This document shows, one piece after another, positions 1-7,228 of a DNA stretch of 46,083 nucleotides (positions are counted from its first letter, which is position 1; the number at the start of each line of letters is the position of its first letter). The stretch lies in IMG/VR virus record IMGVR_UViG_3300035172_000274, positions 1 through 46,083 of that record; one strand, written 5' to 3'. This stretch comes from a virus. The notes under the pieces were generated by a model that searched no databases, was not told where the DNA came from, and saw nothing but the letters and a program-made list of their open reading frames with translations. The translations under genes and the position numbers were made by a program.

Positions 1-127
1 GCGCATTTCGGTGGATAGGGCTGATTGGGAGATTGCCCAAGTCTTTGTCTTTCTGTCCCACTGAGCTCCCAATTCTTTCAATTCTTTGGATATCTCAGCG
101 GTGAAAGTTCCATGGAAATGCCCGCGG
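1..127. repeat. Terminal direct repeat, left copy (circular closure)
   Basis: Bases 1-127 are identical to 45957-46083. An exact overlap of 127 bases is what a de Bruijn assembler leaves when a circular or circularly permuted molecule closes at k=127. It is therefore probably an assembly overlap, not a biological terminal repeat. The unique genome is 45,956 bp, and the Mu F-like head gene reads through the junction without a break, which supports closure. Confidence 0.93.
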
Positions 128-324
128 TAGAAACTTATCTTACCTTTGGAGATTGCAGCGAGGACGTCATCTTTCGCATTCTTCAGAGTCGTCTGCGTCG
201 GTAAGCCCAGTTCCCGCACCAGAGGCAGGTAAATCTCCTTGCGGAACAGTTCCCTTATTATCTTTTCCATTCGGTCGAAGTCCTGGTTCGATTCCTTGAC
301 CGGCTTCAGCTCTTGAACCTTCAC
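1..324 (-). CDS. Mu F/SPP1 gp7-like minor head protein, N-terminal part (continues at 45956)
   Basis: This is the 5' part of the head morphogenesis gene whose remainder is annotated at 45312-46083. Joined across the closure it gives 322 residues from a GTG at 324, or 304 from an ATG at 270. GTG 324 is preferred because GAGGG lies 9 bases upstream; an in-frame TGA at 337-339 caps the frame. The N-terminal part is charged and helical. The family is a minor head protein linked to the portal that helps head assembly or DNA delivery. The upstream SEC-C frame overlaps this start by up to 158 bases in another frame, so the exact start is uncertain. Confidence 0.8.
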   Translation of the reverse strand, partial: MKVQELKPVKESNQDFDRMEKIIRELFRKEIYLPLVRELGLPTQTTLKNAKDDVLAAISKGKISFYRGHFHGTFTAEISKELKELGAQWDRKTKTWAISQSALSTEMR

Positions 325-658
325 TAGGTTTTTCCCTCATATGGGTCGCCAACTCTCTGCGATTGATTGTAGACACAAGCGGAACCGTTGGCGTTAATGA
401 ATTATGGCAGCATCTTTTGAACTTTTTCTCGCTTCCGCAAGGGCATGGCAGGTTCCTTGGATATTTCCTTGCTGGATTCCATATGAATCCCGGAGGCGGT
501 ACTTTGAGCAGGGACACTTGGCGGAACTTCCTCGGGTTGTGTTTCTTTGCCTTCCCATTCTCCGAACTTATTGTAGAGGGTTCGGACTGTAATTCCGAGG
601 GACATGGCTGTACGGGTTTTATCTTTTCCATAGAATTCATAGGCCTCAAGAATTGCAT
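167..658 (-). CDS. SEC-C motif zinc-binding protein
   Basis: A 163-residue frame with an unmistakable SEC-C motif, CPCGSEKKFKRCC (residues 72-84; Cys72, Cys74, Cys83, Cys84), the zinc-binding motif known from the SecA C terminus and many small proteins. GGAG lies 4 bases before the ATG at 658. The start lies inside the Fis-type HTH gene, in another frame, and the C-terminal third (after about residue 110, rich in Gly, Pro and Glu) overlaps the start of the Mu F-like gene. The motif is certain; the C-terminal extent is not. Function is unknown: SEC-C proteins may bind ribosomes, nucleic acid or metal. Confidence 0.65.
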   Translation of the reverse strand: MQFLRPMNSMEKIKPVQPCPSELQSEPSTISSENGKAKKHNPRKFRQVSLLKVPPPGFIWNPARKYPRNLPCPCGSEKKFKRCCHNSLTPTVPLVSTINRRELATHMREKPSEGSRAEAGQGIEPGLRPNGKDNKGTVPQGDLPASGAGTGLTDADDSEECER

Positions 659-704
659 TCTTCTCCAGTTGCGCGAGCGTTAATCCAGGCGTCCACCATC
701 TCAT
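402..704 (-). CDS. Fis-type helix-turn-helix protein
   Basis: A 100-residue protein. Residues 8-51 match the Fis/NtrC C-terminal HTH_8 fold: an opening helix (LTLAQLEKNAILEAYEFYG), then TRTAMSLGITVRTLYNKF as helix-turn-helix. The rest is a polar tail. The ATG at 704 overlaps the stop of the upstream gene (ATGA) and has GGAG 8 bases upstream. Isolated Fis-like HTH domains bind DNA and could regulate late genes or bend DNA near the head operon. The C-terminal half is also read in another frame by the SEC-C gene. Confidence 0.75.
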   Translation of the reverse strand: MRWWTPGLTLAQLEKNAILEAYEFYGKDKTRTAMSLGITVRTLYNKFGEWEGKETQPEEVPPSVPAQSTASGIHMESSKEISKEPAMPLRKREKVQKMLP

Positions 705-955
705 ATCGGAACTCCAGTAATGTCGTCTTCTTCGTTTTTCACGATTTTCAACAGACAGGTCGTCTCTTTTTCTTTGAACTTGGACACTTCGAAGTCGGGA
801 ACAAAAATGACATGCACCTTCTTGGCACTCTCCAGAGAGTCTCCTACAGGAACATAGAGGCATTGCATTTGCGTGAGAAGTCCATGGGCCGCATCTATGA
901 GAGAGCGATCAATGTGTTGGGCAAATTCCAAGCTGAATGGGTATTCGGATTCCAT
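701..955 (-). CDS. Small protein of unknown function (paralogue set, member 3)
   Basis: 84 residues, no family recognised. A helical N-terminal half is followed by a beta-type core, KKVHVIFVPDFE, that resembles the segment IHIIFVNGAPE in the next gene upstream, suggesting tandem paralogues. Its stop overlaps the ATG of the Fis-type gene (ATGA), so the two are probably translationally coupled. Acidic; no signal peptide or membrane segment. Confidence 0.65.
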   Translation of the reverse strand: MESEYPFSLEFAQHIDRSLIDAAHGLLTQMQCLYVPVGDSLESAKKVHVIFVPDFEVSKFKEKETTCLLKIVKNEEDDITGVPI

Positions 956-957
956 AT

Positions 958-1182
958 TCAGGACTTTGCTATCTCCAATACCGATTTTTTAGGCTCTGGA
1001 ACTGGCTCTTTCTTCAAGAACAGTTCTGGCGCGCCGTTCACGAAGATAATGTGAATCTTATTATGTCCGACGTTTATAGTGGACTGTGACATTTGTCCTC
1101 TTAATGCCTGATCAATATTCGCTCGAAAGGCCTCGGCCATATCAATTGGAAGCGGGTAGTCCACTATTAACCTCTGGGTCAT
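958..1182 (-). CDS. Small protein of unknown function (paralogue set, member 2)
   Basis: 74 residues from the ATG at 1182, or 78 from an ATG at 1194; neither has a strong ribosome binding site. It overlaps the end of the upstream gene and ends just before the 955 start. The middle contains a helix (MAEAFRANIDQALRG) followed by KIHIIFVNG, a pattern shared with the gene at 701-955. No known domain. Confidence 0.6.
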   Translation of the reverse strand: MTQRLIVDYPLPIDMAEAFRANIDQALRGQMSQSTINVGHNKIHIIFVNGAPELFLKKEPVPEPKKSVLEIAKS

Positions 1183-1444
1183 ATACGAAACCATCTTCGA
1201 AAATGAGAATACGAATATATTTGTCTCTGGCCGGTTTGCCTTCCGAGGCCTTCACGCCGATCTTATATTGCATCTGTTGCATCACGTTCCGTTCGAGAAC
1301 CATATGCAGAGCTATATTGAAGTCACTCAGCAGCCTGGGCGGAAGGTCGCTTGGCATAACCTGGACGTCTCCATCAGGTAATCCTTGTGCTGAACGCTGT
1401 TCTTTTTGTTTCCTGATTATTTCTTCTAGTTCTTGTTGATTCAT
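1142..1444 (-). CDS. Small protein of unknown function (paralogue set, member 1)
   Basis: 100 residues; the start at ATG 1444 is supported by AGGGAGAA just upstream. The N terminus is a charged helix rich in Glu, Gln and Lys, followed by a helical segment and a short beta-type stretch, KYIRILIFEDG, that loosely matches the HIIFV/HVIFV cores of the next two genes. It sits directly after the GT-A gene in the island between portal and minor head protein. Function unknown. Confidence 0.65.
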   Translation of the reverse strand: MNQQELEEIIRKQKEQRSAQGLPDGDVQVMPSDLPPRLLSDFNIALHMVLERNVMQQMQYKIGVKASEGKPARDKYIRILIFEDGFVYDPEVNSGLPASN

Positions 1445-1452
1445 ATTTCTCC

Positions 1453-2154
1453 CTAATGGAAAGCGAGCTTCACGTCTCCACGATATTGCGAGTACAAATC
1501 CATCTGTGGGTGCTGTTGAACGCCTTGCTCCCCGAACCTGTCGCAAATGAAATCTCTATTTATGTTCGTAAATGGTAAAGAAGTCTCCATGAGCTTCCCC
1601 TGATGCGCCATATACGGAGGCTCGGTAAAATCCTCAAATTGGTGCAGCGCAGGTTGTGTGAGCACATGAAACTCTGCGGACGGAAAATTGTATTTGTTTA
1701 TCCAAAAGGCCGTCCAGCCACTCTTTAGAGATTTTACGTAAGACGCAAGTCTCTGGCTTAGTACATACGCATCGGTGTCGAGCGTAATCGATTTGGAGTA
1801 GTCGAATCTCTCCATCACTGACCGCATCACATACAGGGCCTTCCAACAGTATGGATAGTTCACGCATGACCCGCCTCCGCTGACCAATGGTTTGCGATAC
1901 GAGACAATGTTCACCAATCCTATTCTCGGGTTGCCACCGTTCATCGGCTGAAGCTTGTCGTTCCAAATACTGGCACCTGTGGCTTCAAGATTCTCCGGAT
2001 CAGAGCAATCATCACTCATCCAAATCTCATCGAACCCCAATTGGTCTTTCAATTGAATGTGGAAAAACAACCAATCCTGAATGCGTTTAACGCGCTCATA
2101 TCCTTGCCAGTCTTTCCCGTCGAGATAACACGGGGCGAATAGAAGGGTTTTCAT
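1453..2154 (-). CDS. GT-A-like glycosyltransferase
   Basis: 233 residues. The N terminus MKTLLFAPCYLDG and the segment FDEIWMSDDCSD resemble the nucleotide-binding half of GT-A enzymes, and SITLDTDAYV (Asp126, Asp128) fits the metal-binding DXD motif. No signal peptide or membrane segment, so it should act in the cytoplasm. The ATG overlaps the stop of the cysteine-cluster gene (ATGA). Its place among head genes allows glycosylation of a virion protein or of DNA; the acceptor is not visible. Alternative: a degenerate relative without transferase activity. Confidence 0.65.
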   Translation of the reverse strand: MKTLLFAPCYLDGKDWQGYERVKRIQDWLFFHIQLKDQLGFDEIWMSDDCSDPENLEATGASIWNDKLQPMNGGNPRIGLVNIVSYRKPLVSGGGSCVNYPYCWKALYVMRSVMERFDYSKSITLDTDAYVLSQRLASYVKSLKSGWTAFWINKYNFPSAEFHVLTQPALHQFEDFTEPPYMAHQGKLMETSLPFTNINRDFICDRFGEQGVQQHPQMDLYSQYRGDVKLAFH

Positions 2155-2570
2155 ACTGCATCCGTCCTTTTTTGTTCATCGACTATGGATGCTACCTCTT
2201 CAGGCGACCATTCTTTTCCCTTGTTTATGCCGGGGCAAAATGAACTTAGGCTTTCCCATTTATTTGGCTCCATGTGTTCTGGAAAGAAAGGGAAGTTTCG
2301 ACAGGCAGCGGGTCTGTGTTCGTAGATGCCGCATTTGGTACCCTCTAGGAAACGACAACGGTCTTTATTATTTACCAGGTACCAGGACTCATCCGGCTTG
2401 CCGTTTGATCGCCTTGTGTAATCAAATTTTCCGTATGCTGCCCAATCGGTTCTCTTAGTGCCAAGATGTTTTTCGATTCGGAGCATGTCGTATTCTGTCA
2501 AGAAAACGAAACCGCAATCACCTTGTGCCACGCAGCACTTCCCGCAATCTGGCTGACACTCAAATCTCAT
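2151..2570 (-). CDS. YkgJ-family cysteine cluster protein
   Basis: 139 residues from ATG 2570, chosen for an excellent GGAGG 6 bases upstream. The cysteine pattern is that of the YkgJ/UPF0153 family, putative Zn- or Fe-chelating proteins: CQPDCGKCC at the N terminus, then CRFLEGTKCGIYEHRPAACR, then a late Cys in SSFCPG. Such proteins sometimes accompany modifying enzymes but have no firm function. Its stop overlaps the start of the GT-A glycosyltransferase (ATGA), so the two are probably made together. Confidence 0.75.
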   Translation of the reverse strand: MRFECQPDCGKCCVAQGDCGFVFLTEYDMLRIEKHLGTKRTDWAAYGKFDYTRRSNGKPDESWYLVNNKDRCRFLEGTKCGIYEHRPAACRNFPFFPEHMEPNKWESLSSFCPGINKGKEWSPEEVASIVDEQKRTDAV

Positions 2571-2621
2571 AACAATCCTCCGGAGAATTTGCATGGAGTA
2601 ATGTTCGTAGATGATTTGGAA

Positions 2622-4151
2622 TCAGGTTTTGGCTTGTTTGACTTCGTCTGCTTCTTGAGAGGAGCCTTCTTTGCCTTTAGACTTCGGGGCGCCTTCTTCG
2701 TTTTCCTGGTCGGCTTGTGCGTCTTTTTCTTCATCGATTAATGCAAGCGTCTGTTCGTCTGTGTCGAGCTGAATACTCAGCAAGCTATCTTTATTACAGG
2801 CATCCCTGAATTCCAATGAAGAAATTTCACCAGACGTTTTTGCTGCGAGGAGTCGATTGAATTTCTGGGTCTTCACGTTCTCTTCTTGTTCGGCCGACAG
2901 AACACGAAGTGGCTCGAACTCTATACAAAGATCCGTGGGAATCATTCCGTACTGTTGCTGACAACGCAGCTGCACCATGCGGAGAAGGTCTTTCTTGGCA
3001 AAACTGCGTATTTGGCTCTCGATCATCGCGTTATAGACTTCGATATCGTCTTCACCGGAATTGAATCCGGCCGCGGAAATTCCAAACAATTTCGTGAGAG
3101 GCATGCGCAGATCGGAGGCTACTTGTTTCCGGATACCGTCCATTGTCTCTGCGATGCCTGCGAAAGTGAGTTCTTTTTGGATGAAGTCATCCTCAGAGTC
3201 CATCACAATAGCGTGGTTGTAGTTTTTGAGTTGGTTGGCCATGGCTACTCGATTGCGCACTGTTTGTGTTCCAGTAGCGGCGAGAAGTGTGTTGGCCAGA
3301 TTCTTCATCTTGTATACGTCGACCTTGAACTCATCGAGGACTTCAAAAATCAGATTGTTGGTCTTCAGGTATTGGTTGATCGAATCAATCATGGATTCGC
3401 AAATCGATAGGCCCCATCCATGCAGTCTAGGCCTCAGAAAAGAAGGCGCATTGACGCCAATCTTCTTCAGAACCCTAGAACGATGAATTTCCCTACCGTA
3501 ATAGTCATAGTAATCAGTGACGTCCAGATTTTGAGCGTCTATTGCGAGGGAATAATCATCCGTATTTTGCTTGGTCCAGTAGAGTTCCCACATATCCACG
3601 GCGCGGAACTCCAGCGGATCTCCAACTCGGATCGCTTGGACGTTTAGTGGTTGATAGAAGTCTTGATTAGTGATGATGAGCGTTCCGGCACCACCGAACA
3701 ATCTATTCCAAGTTAGGGCATCTGCCTCTACAAGCAAATCTCCCTCTGTCTCCATGACATTCTGAATATCTTTGATTTGATCGGGGGAGAGTTGCTTTGA
3801 AATGATTTCGAACCCACCACGAAGCGCATCCTCCACAGGCACTCTGCATGCCGTTCGGATCAATCCCTTTTCACAATACGCCTGGGACAACATCTGCCGA
3901 AAATTGGATATGAAGTAATAGCGCAGATTGATCTGCATGGTAGTGACTTGTGTGATCGGTGTCCCTTGATTCGGACCGAATGGAAGTCCATTCCATGCGT
4001 TGCTGTTCATGCCTAGAAGAGCATCGGAGAGACCATTCACCACTGTATTGCGGAAAGTCTCTTCAGAAATTATGCCTGTTTCAAAAGGCATTGGTTTCGG
4101 CTTAAGGGACTTTGAACGCGGCGTGGAATTCTTTGTGATTTTCTTGGCCAT
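2622..4151 (-). CDS. Portal protein (DUF1073 family)
   Basis: 509 residues, typical portal length. It matches the DUF1073 family of phage portal proteins (Pfam now names this domain the N-terminal domain of Acb1-like proteins). Recognisable parts include YCEKGLIRTACRVPVEDALR near residue 90, the LFGGAGTLII core, and the C-terminal wing/stem region with KLFGISAAGFNSGEDDIEVY. The last 45 residues are a charged Lys/Glu/Gln tail. The portal forms the dodecameric ring at the capsid vertex through which DNA is pumped. GGAG lies 6 bases before the ATG. It follows TerL with one small gene between. Confidence 0.9.
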   Translation of the reverse strand: MAKKITKNSTPRSKSLKPKPMPFETGIISEETFRNTVVNGLSDALLGMNSNAWNGLPFGPNQGTPITQVTTMQINLRYYFISNFRQMLSQAYCEKGLIRTACRVPVEDALRGGFEIISKQLSPDQIKDIQNVMETEGDLLVEADALTWNRLFGGAGTLIITNQDFYQPLNVQAIRVGDPLEFRAVDMWELYWTKQNTDDYSLAIDAQNLDVTDYYDYYGREIHRSRVLKKIGVNAPSFLRPRLHGWGLSICESMIDSINQYLKTNNLIFEVLDEFKVDVYKMKNLANTLLAATGTQTVRNRVAMANQLKNYNHAIVMDSEDDFIQKELTFAGIAETMDGIRKQVASDLRMPLTKLFGISAAGFNSGEDDIEVYNAMIESQIRSFAKKDLLRMVQLRCQQQYGMIPTDLCIEFEPLRVLSAEQEENVKTQKFNRLLAAKTSGEISSLEFRDACNKDSLLSIQLDTDEQTLALIDEEKDAQADQENEEGAPKSKGKEGSSQEADEVKQAKT

Positions 4152-4163
4152 GGAAGTCTCCGA

Positions 4164-4454
4164 TTACTTCCCGCCTTGCTTCTTATAGAAATACTGGACG
4201 AACGGCCAGCGCACTTCTCCGAATGCGTGCTGGCTCGCGCGCTTCGATTTTTCCCACAACGCTTCGTCTACGTTCTGCATATCTTCAACGGGCTGTTTGA
4301 AGGAGTCAGGCCTAGCTTGCTTGTCCGTATCGGCAGGAATCATTCCATATTCTTTCAATGCGTCTGATAGGCCCTCGAACTCTTCATTTTCATTGAGGCA
4401 GAAGTTCGAACCATATCGGACTCGTCCCATAGCGACTTTATCTCTGATTTCCAT
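4164..4454 (-). CDS. Small protein between TerL and portal
   Basis: 96 residues with a strong ribosome binding site (AGGAGGGGAAA) before ATG 4454. The N terminus, RDKVAMGRVRYGSNF, closely resembles the last residues of the protease/scaffold protein encoded at 44126 (DKVSRGKARYGSN), an unexpected similarity between two different head-operon proteins. The C-terminal part is aromatic and basic (RWPFVQYFYKKQGGK). Function unknown; its position suggests a head assembly or packaging accessory. Confidence 0.75.
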   Translation of the reverse strand: MEIRDKVAMGRVRYGSNFCLNENEEFEGLSDALKEYGMIPADTDKQARPDSFKQPVEDMQNVDEALWEKSKRASQHAFGEVRWPFVQYFYKKQGGK

Positions 4455-4463
4455 TTTCCCCTC

Positions 4464-5819
4464 CTAGAGAACATCGAACATTGAAATTTCTTGAGTAAGC
4501 TCATTGAAGGCGCCCGAAAGAGCGTCCACTTGGTCAACATGGCCCTCTGTATCTTCGGAGAAGTTTTCCAGCTCCGAGAAGAATTCTTCGTTCCATGCCC
4601 CTTTTAATACCTTAACATTCCCTGCTTCACATTGCGCGGACACCGGCAGCGCGCGGGTTACCTTGTCGGCAGAAGGCTTTGACACGCGTACGTCATACCC
4701 TGCGAGCAACCGCACCATATTTTGTGCATCGGCAATACCCGAAGAGCCAGGCTCTTGCTCGATGACTATCCTGCAATTGTGGGTGTCTTGGGAAGCAATG
4801 TTTCTGATGAACTGCTCGACCTGCAGCGGCGTGTCTCTAATGCCTGCGACGTCCGCGACGATGAACGTCCCATCGGACATTTTGAAAAGTCGGACCCCCC
4901 TGGTCCAACAAGGATTCGGATTTCCTGGATTGGGCTTGGTTGCGGCGCGATCCCAAAATCTGACCTGCATCACCACTTGGGCAGGGAAAGCCTCTATAAT
5001 CCTAAACCAGCCCCGCTGGAACATGGTCCCCGCAGAGGCCGTAATGTTCCAATTGCCCTTCAGAAGTCTTTCCCTTTCTACCTTGGACAAAGCCATGAGG
5101 TTCGCCAGGTAGGCAGGGTCCTTCTCCATGAGGATCTTATTGTCGTGCAGCAATGAGGGGATAAAGGTGAAAGACTTAGGATGCTGCGCGGAGCCGTATT
5201 TATCTATGAGTTCTTTTCTGGAGTCAGCCCAAAGAAACATATCGTCCTGCCGAATAAACCATCTCAAGACGCCAGATCTTTCTGGTATGGGGAACCCCTC
5301 TGGTCCTATCCACCAGTCCACAAGTTGGCGAACCCAAGAATTAGCATCTGGATTACAGGTTCCACGCATTCTCCCGGGCAGACCGGACATGGAGCGGTTC
5401 CTTGAAAGCATGTACCAGAACTGTTTTGAGGTGAAGTGAGTGAGCTCATCCCACCCTATCCAGGCGATCTGAGAGCCCTGCCAATCGTAAACCGTGTTCT
5501 CGTTTTCGAGATGCGCGAACTTAACCGGCATTCCGCCGGGGAATTTCCACTCTAGTGTGGCCTGTCTCGGGTGTCCTCCTAGTGGGTAATAGAGCTTCAT
5601 GCTCTCATCCCAAAGACCTCCCTGGTTTCGGACCTGCACAGAATTGCGGCGGAATATGACGGCGCCGAAACGAGGATTTTTCAAATGGTAGAGGGGGTCC
5701 AAAAGCAGGCTATATGTCTTCCCCCCTCCGGCCCCTCCGCCAAAAAGGGCAATATCCGCATCACACATGAGGAACTGTTCTTGGGGCCCAGGTTGGGGTC
5801 TAATCTCTTGTAACGACAT
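4464..5819 (-). CDS. terL: Terminase large subunit
   Basis: 451 residues, T4 gp17-like (Terminase_6). ATPase: Walker A GGGAGGGKT at residues 27-35, Walker B IAWIGWDE at 118-125, then RMRGTCNPD. The RNase H-like nuclease domain starts near residue 285: the first Asp in VRFWDRAAT (Asp290), acidic centre in IVIEQEPGSSG (about 354-356), last Asp in HVDQVDALSGAF (429/432). It forms the packaging motor with the portal and cuts concatemers. The start overlaps the end of the small terminase gene by 20 bases. Confidence 0.95.
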   Translation of the reverse strand: MSLQEIRPQPGPQEQFLMCDADIALFGGGAGGGKTYSLLLDPLYHLKNPRFGAVIFRRNSVQVRNQGGLWDESMKLYYPLGGHPRQATLEWKFPGGMPVKFAHLENENTVYDWQGSQIAWIGWDELTHFTSKQFWYMLSRNRSMSGLPGRMRGTCNPDANSWVRQLVDWWIGPEGFPIPERSGVLRWFIRQDDMFLWADSRKELIDKYGSAQHPKSFTFIPSLLHDNKILMEKDPAYLANLMALSKVERERLLKGNWNITASAGTMFQRGWFRIIEAFPAQVVMQVRFWDRAATKPNPGNPNPCWTRGVRLFKMSDGTFIVADVAGIRDTPLQVEQFIRNIASQDTHNCRIVIEQEPGSSGIADAQNMVRLLAGYDVRVSKPSADKVTRALPVSAQCEAGNVKVLKGAWNEEFFSELENFSEDTEGHVDQVDALSGAFNELTQEISMFDVL

Positions 5820-6207
5820 TCTTGGCCGGGAGAATCACCACGACTTCCCTCTCCGTAGGTATCAATGGCGAATCATCCACTCCGACCAATGGTGTGGGGA
5901 CCTTTCCAATCAGCCTATTCAAGATAACTTCCCAAGCATGCACATCGCCTTTTTGAATGGCTTTGGCTGCGATTTGTGCGGTCCAGACCATGAAGACCGT
6001 GGAGGCGGGATCTTTAATAATCCGCTTCAACCCTTCCAAATCCTGTTTCAAAACGATATCGGTCATCTCCTGAACCTGTTCTTTGGCTAACATCTTCATT
6101 TCCTTCATGCCCACGAATTTACCGTTATAGCCAGTTGGATTTCGACCTGGTTCGCCCTTTTTGACTGGCTTGAGATAGGCATTTTGTTTTCTGGTAACGG
6201 GATTCAT
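5800..6207 (-). CDS. Terminase small subunit (putative)
   Basis: 135 residues from ATG 6207, chosen for TAGGAGTAACGTTT just before it; an in-frame extension to 6309 lacks such a site. The basic, Gly/Pro-rich N terminus (KPVKKGEPGRNPTGY) is followed by a helical body ending in DVHAWEVILNRLIGKVP, a pattern common in proteins encoded directly before TerL. It overlaps terL. Assigned mainly by position, size and the first-gene role in the head operon. Confidence 0.7.
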   Translation of the reverse strand: MNPVTRKQNAYLKPVKKGEPGRNPTGYNGKFVGMKEMKMLAKEQVQEMTDIVLKQDLEGLKRIIKDPASTVFMVWTAQIAAKAIQKGDVHAWEVILNRLIGKVPTPLVGVDDSPLIPTEREVVVILPAKNVVTRD

Positions 6208-6335
6208 AAACGTTACTCCTACATAAGATATTAACATCGAAGCTGCAATTTTTTCATTTGCATGATTCACGGCGTTGATATTTAAATGAAATTCTCTTCT
6301 TAAAGCCAATTGATGCTGTTCCTTGTTGATGGGTG

Positions 6336-6369
6336 GGGGAGGCGGGGAATTAAAACGCTCCGTCTCCCC
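6336..6369. other. GC-rich hairpin upstream of the terminase genes
   Basis: GGGGAG (6336-6341) and CTCCCC (6364-6369) pair, continued inside by CGG/CCG with one mismatch, giving a nine-pair stem. Neither strand has a T-run after it, so it is not a clear terminator. Its place between the early-operon terminator and the small terminase gene makes it a candidate element for packaging recognition or for late-transcript leader control. Confidence 0.4.
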
Positions 6370-6377
6370 TTCGCATT

Positions 6378-6432
6378 AAAAAACCCCGAAGAAAAACTCC
6401 ATGGGTAAAGTATTAGGAGCTCTTCATCGGGG
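6378..6432 (-). terminator. Intrinsic terminator of the leftward early operon
   Basis: On the minus strand CCCC(GAT)GAAGA pairs with TCTTCGGGG, with a further inner pairing CTCC/GGAG, and is followed directly by TTTTTT. It lies about 45 bases after the stop of the RecU-like gene, so it closes the early leftward operon and separates it from the terminase genes on the same strand. Confidence 0.75.
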
Positions 6433-6477
6433 CCAGTTGTTGAAGTATTCCGAAGGGTGAGAACGCTCCGAAACGCT

Positions 6478-6966
6478 TCAAGCCCGTTGTATCATGTCTG
6501 GGTCACGTGAAAAGAGAAGTCTGGTATCGAATTCTGATAGTCGGCCTAGGGGCGTGCCTTGTGAGCGCCCGAATTGCAGGCGTCGGCCGTGTCGTTGGAT
6601 ATCCAATCCTGAGTAATAGACCACCCAATCTAACTTCTCGAGCCACACCACAAAACCAGATGGCACCTTACTTTCATTTAGCTGAATGGCGCGCGCGAGT
6701 TGCGTGGAATCGATATCAGAATAGGTGAAATGTATTCGGTTGAATGCCTTACAATCGAAAAATCCAACGTCCCCTGTTTTTGTAACAACGGTGAAGTCGA
6801 GGTGGCTCTTCAGCGGTTGCCAGCGCATGCCTACGCGCCGACAGCTTATTTCGTTCTTGATGGGCCATAGACCTCGAGACAGGCATTCCTTACGAAAAGC
6901 CTCCTCAAAAAATTTACCTTGAGCCTGATTACTTGCGCCCTGAGAGAGCCAAGGGATTCTGGGCAT
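6478..6966 (-). CDS. RecU-like / PD-(D/E)XK Holliday junction resolvase
   Basis: 162 residues from ATG 6966, just after the stop of the upstream gene whose end (CGAG) may serve as ribosome binding site. Family features: an N-terminal helix with QGKFFEEAFRKECLSRG, a catalytic strand HLDFTVVTKTGDVGFFDCKAF (Asp, then Asp-x-Lys), and FTYSDIDSTQLARAIQLNES followed by SGFVVWLEKLDWVVYYS. RecU enzymes resolve four-way junctions during recombination and replication. Last gene of the leftward early operon, before a terminator. Confidence 0.75.
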   Translation of the reverse strand: MPRIPWLSQGASNQAQGKFFEEAFRKECLSRGLWPIKNEISCRRVGMRWQPLKSHLDFTVVTKTGDVGFFDCKAFNRIHFTYSDIDSTQLARAIQLNESKVPSGFVVWLEKLDWVVYYSGLDIQRHGRRLQFGRSQGTPLGRLSEFDTRLLFSRDPDMIQRA

Positions 6967-6970
6967 TGCA

Positions 6971-7192
6971 TTACTCGATTCCGAGTTTTTTCGCCTGCTC
7001 TGGATTGGAAGAGAGTAAAAATGACGAGAGGCCCCATTCGACCACCTGCCGGAGCGTGAGGTTTCGTTTCTTGAGTTCGGAACGGACCAAGACGAGCATT
7101 GCTGCATTCACCTCGGCTGTGATCAATATTTTGGCTTCCTTTTGAGTACTAGGAATCGGAATAGACCCATGGCTTTTCATAGAATGTTTCAT
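6971..7192 (-). CDS. Small ribbon-helix-helix-like protein
   Basis: 73 residues; GGGGAAG lies 6 bases before ATG 7192. A short strand (EAKILITAEVN) is followed by two helices (AMLVLVRSELKKRNL and TLRQVVEWGLSSFLL), the order seen in ribbon-helix-helix DNA-binding proteins. It ends four bases before the RecU-like start. Possible operon regulator or accessory protein; the fold is inferred from pattern only. Confidence 0.55.
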   Translation of the reverse strand: MKHSMKSHGSIPIPSTQKEAKILITAEVNAAMLVLVRSELKKRNLTLRQVVEWGLSSFLLSSNPEQAKKLGIE

Positions 7193-7228
7193 TGTTTCTT
7201 CCCCATATGCAAATACATCCTATCGTAT

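Noticed and set aside
1-127. Biological direct terminal repeats as in T7-like phages
   Set aside because: The length equals a common assembler k-mer value and the head gene runs through it unbroken, so assembly overlap is the simpler explanation.
167-658. SecA fragment
   Set aside because: Only the SEC-C zinc motif is present, with no ATPase part; many unrelated small proteins carry this motif.
2622-4151. Anti-CBASS nuclease Acb1, suggested by the Pfam name of the portal domain
   Set aside because: Length, position after terL and content are those of a portal; no separate phosphoesterase domain with paired H-x-T motifs is seen.
4504-5112. 202-codon plus-strand frame opposite terL
   Set aside because: Antisense to the terminase with all motifs intact; no ribosome binding site or protein-like pattern.
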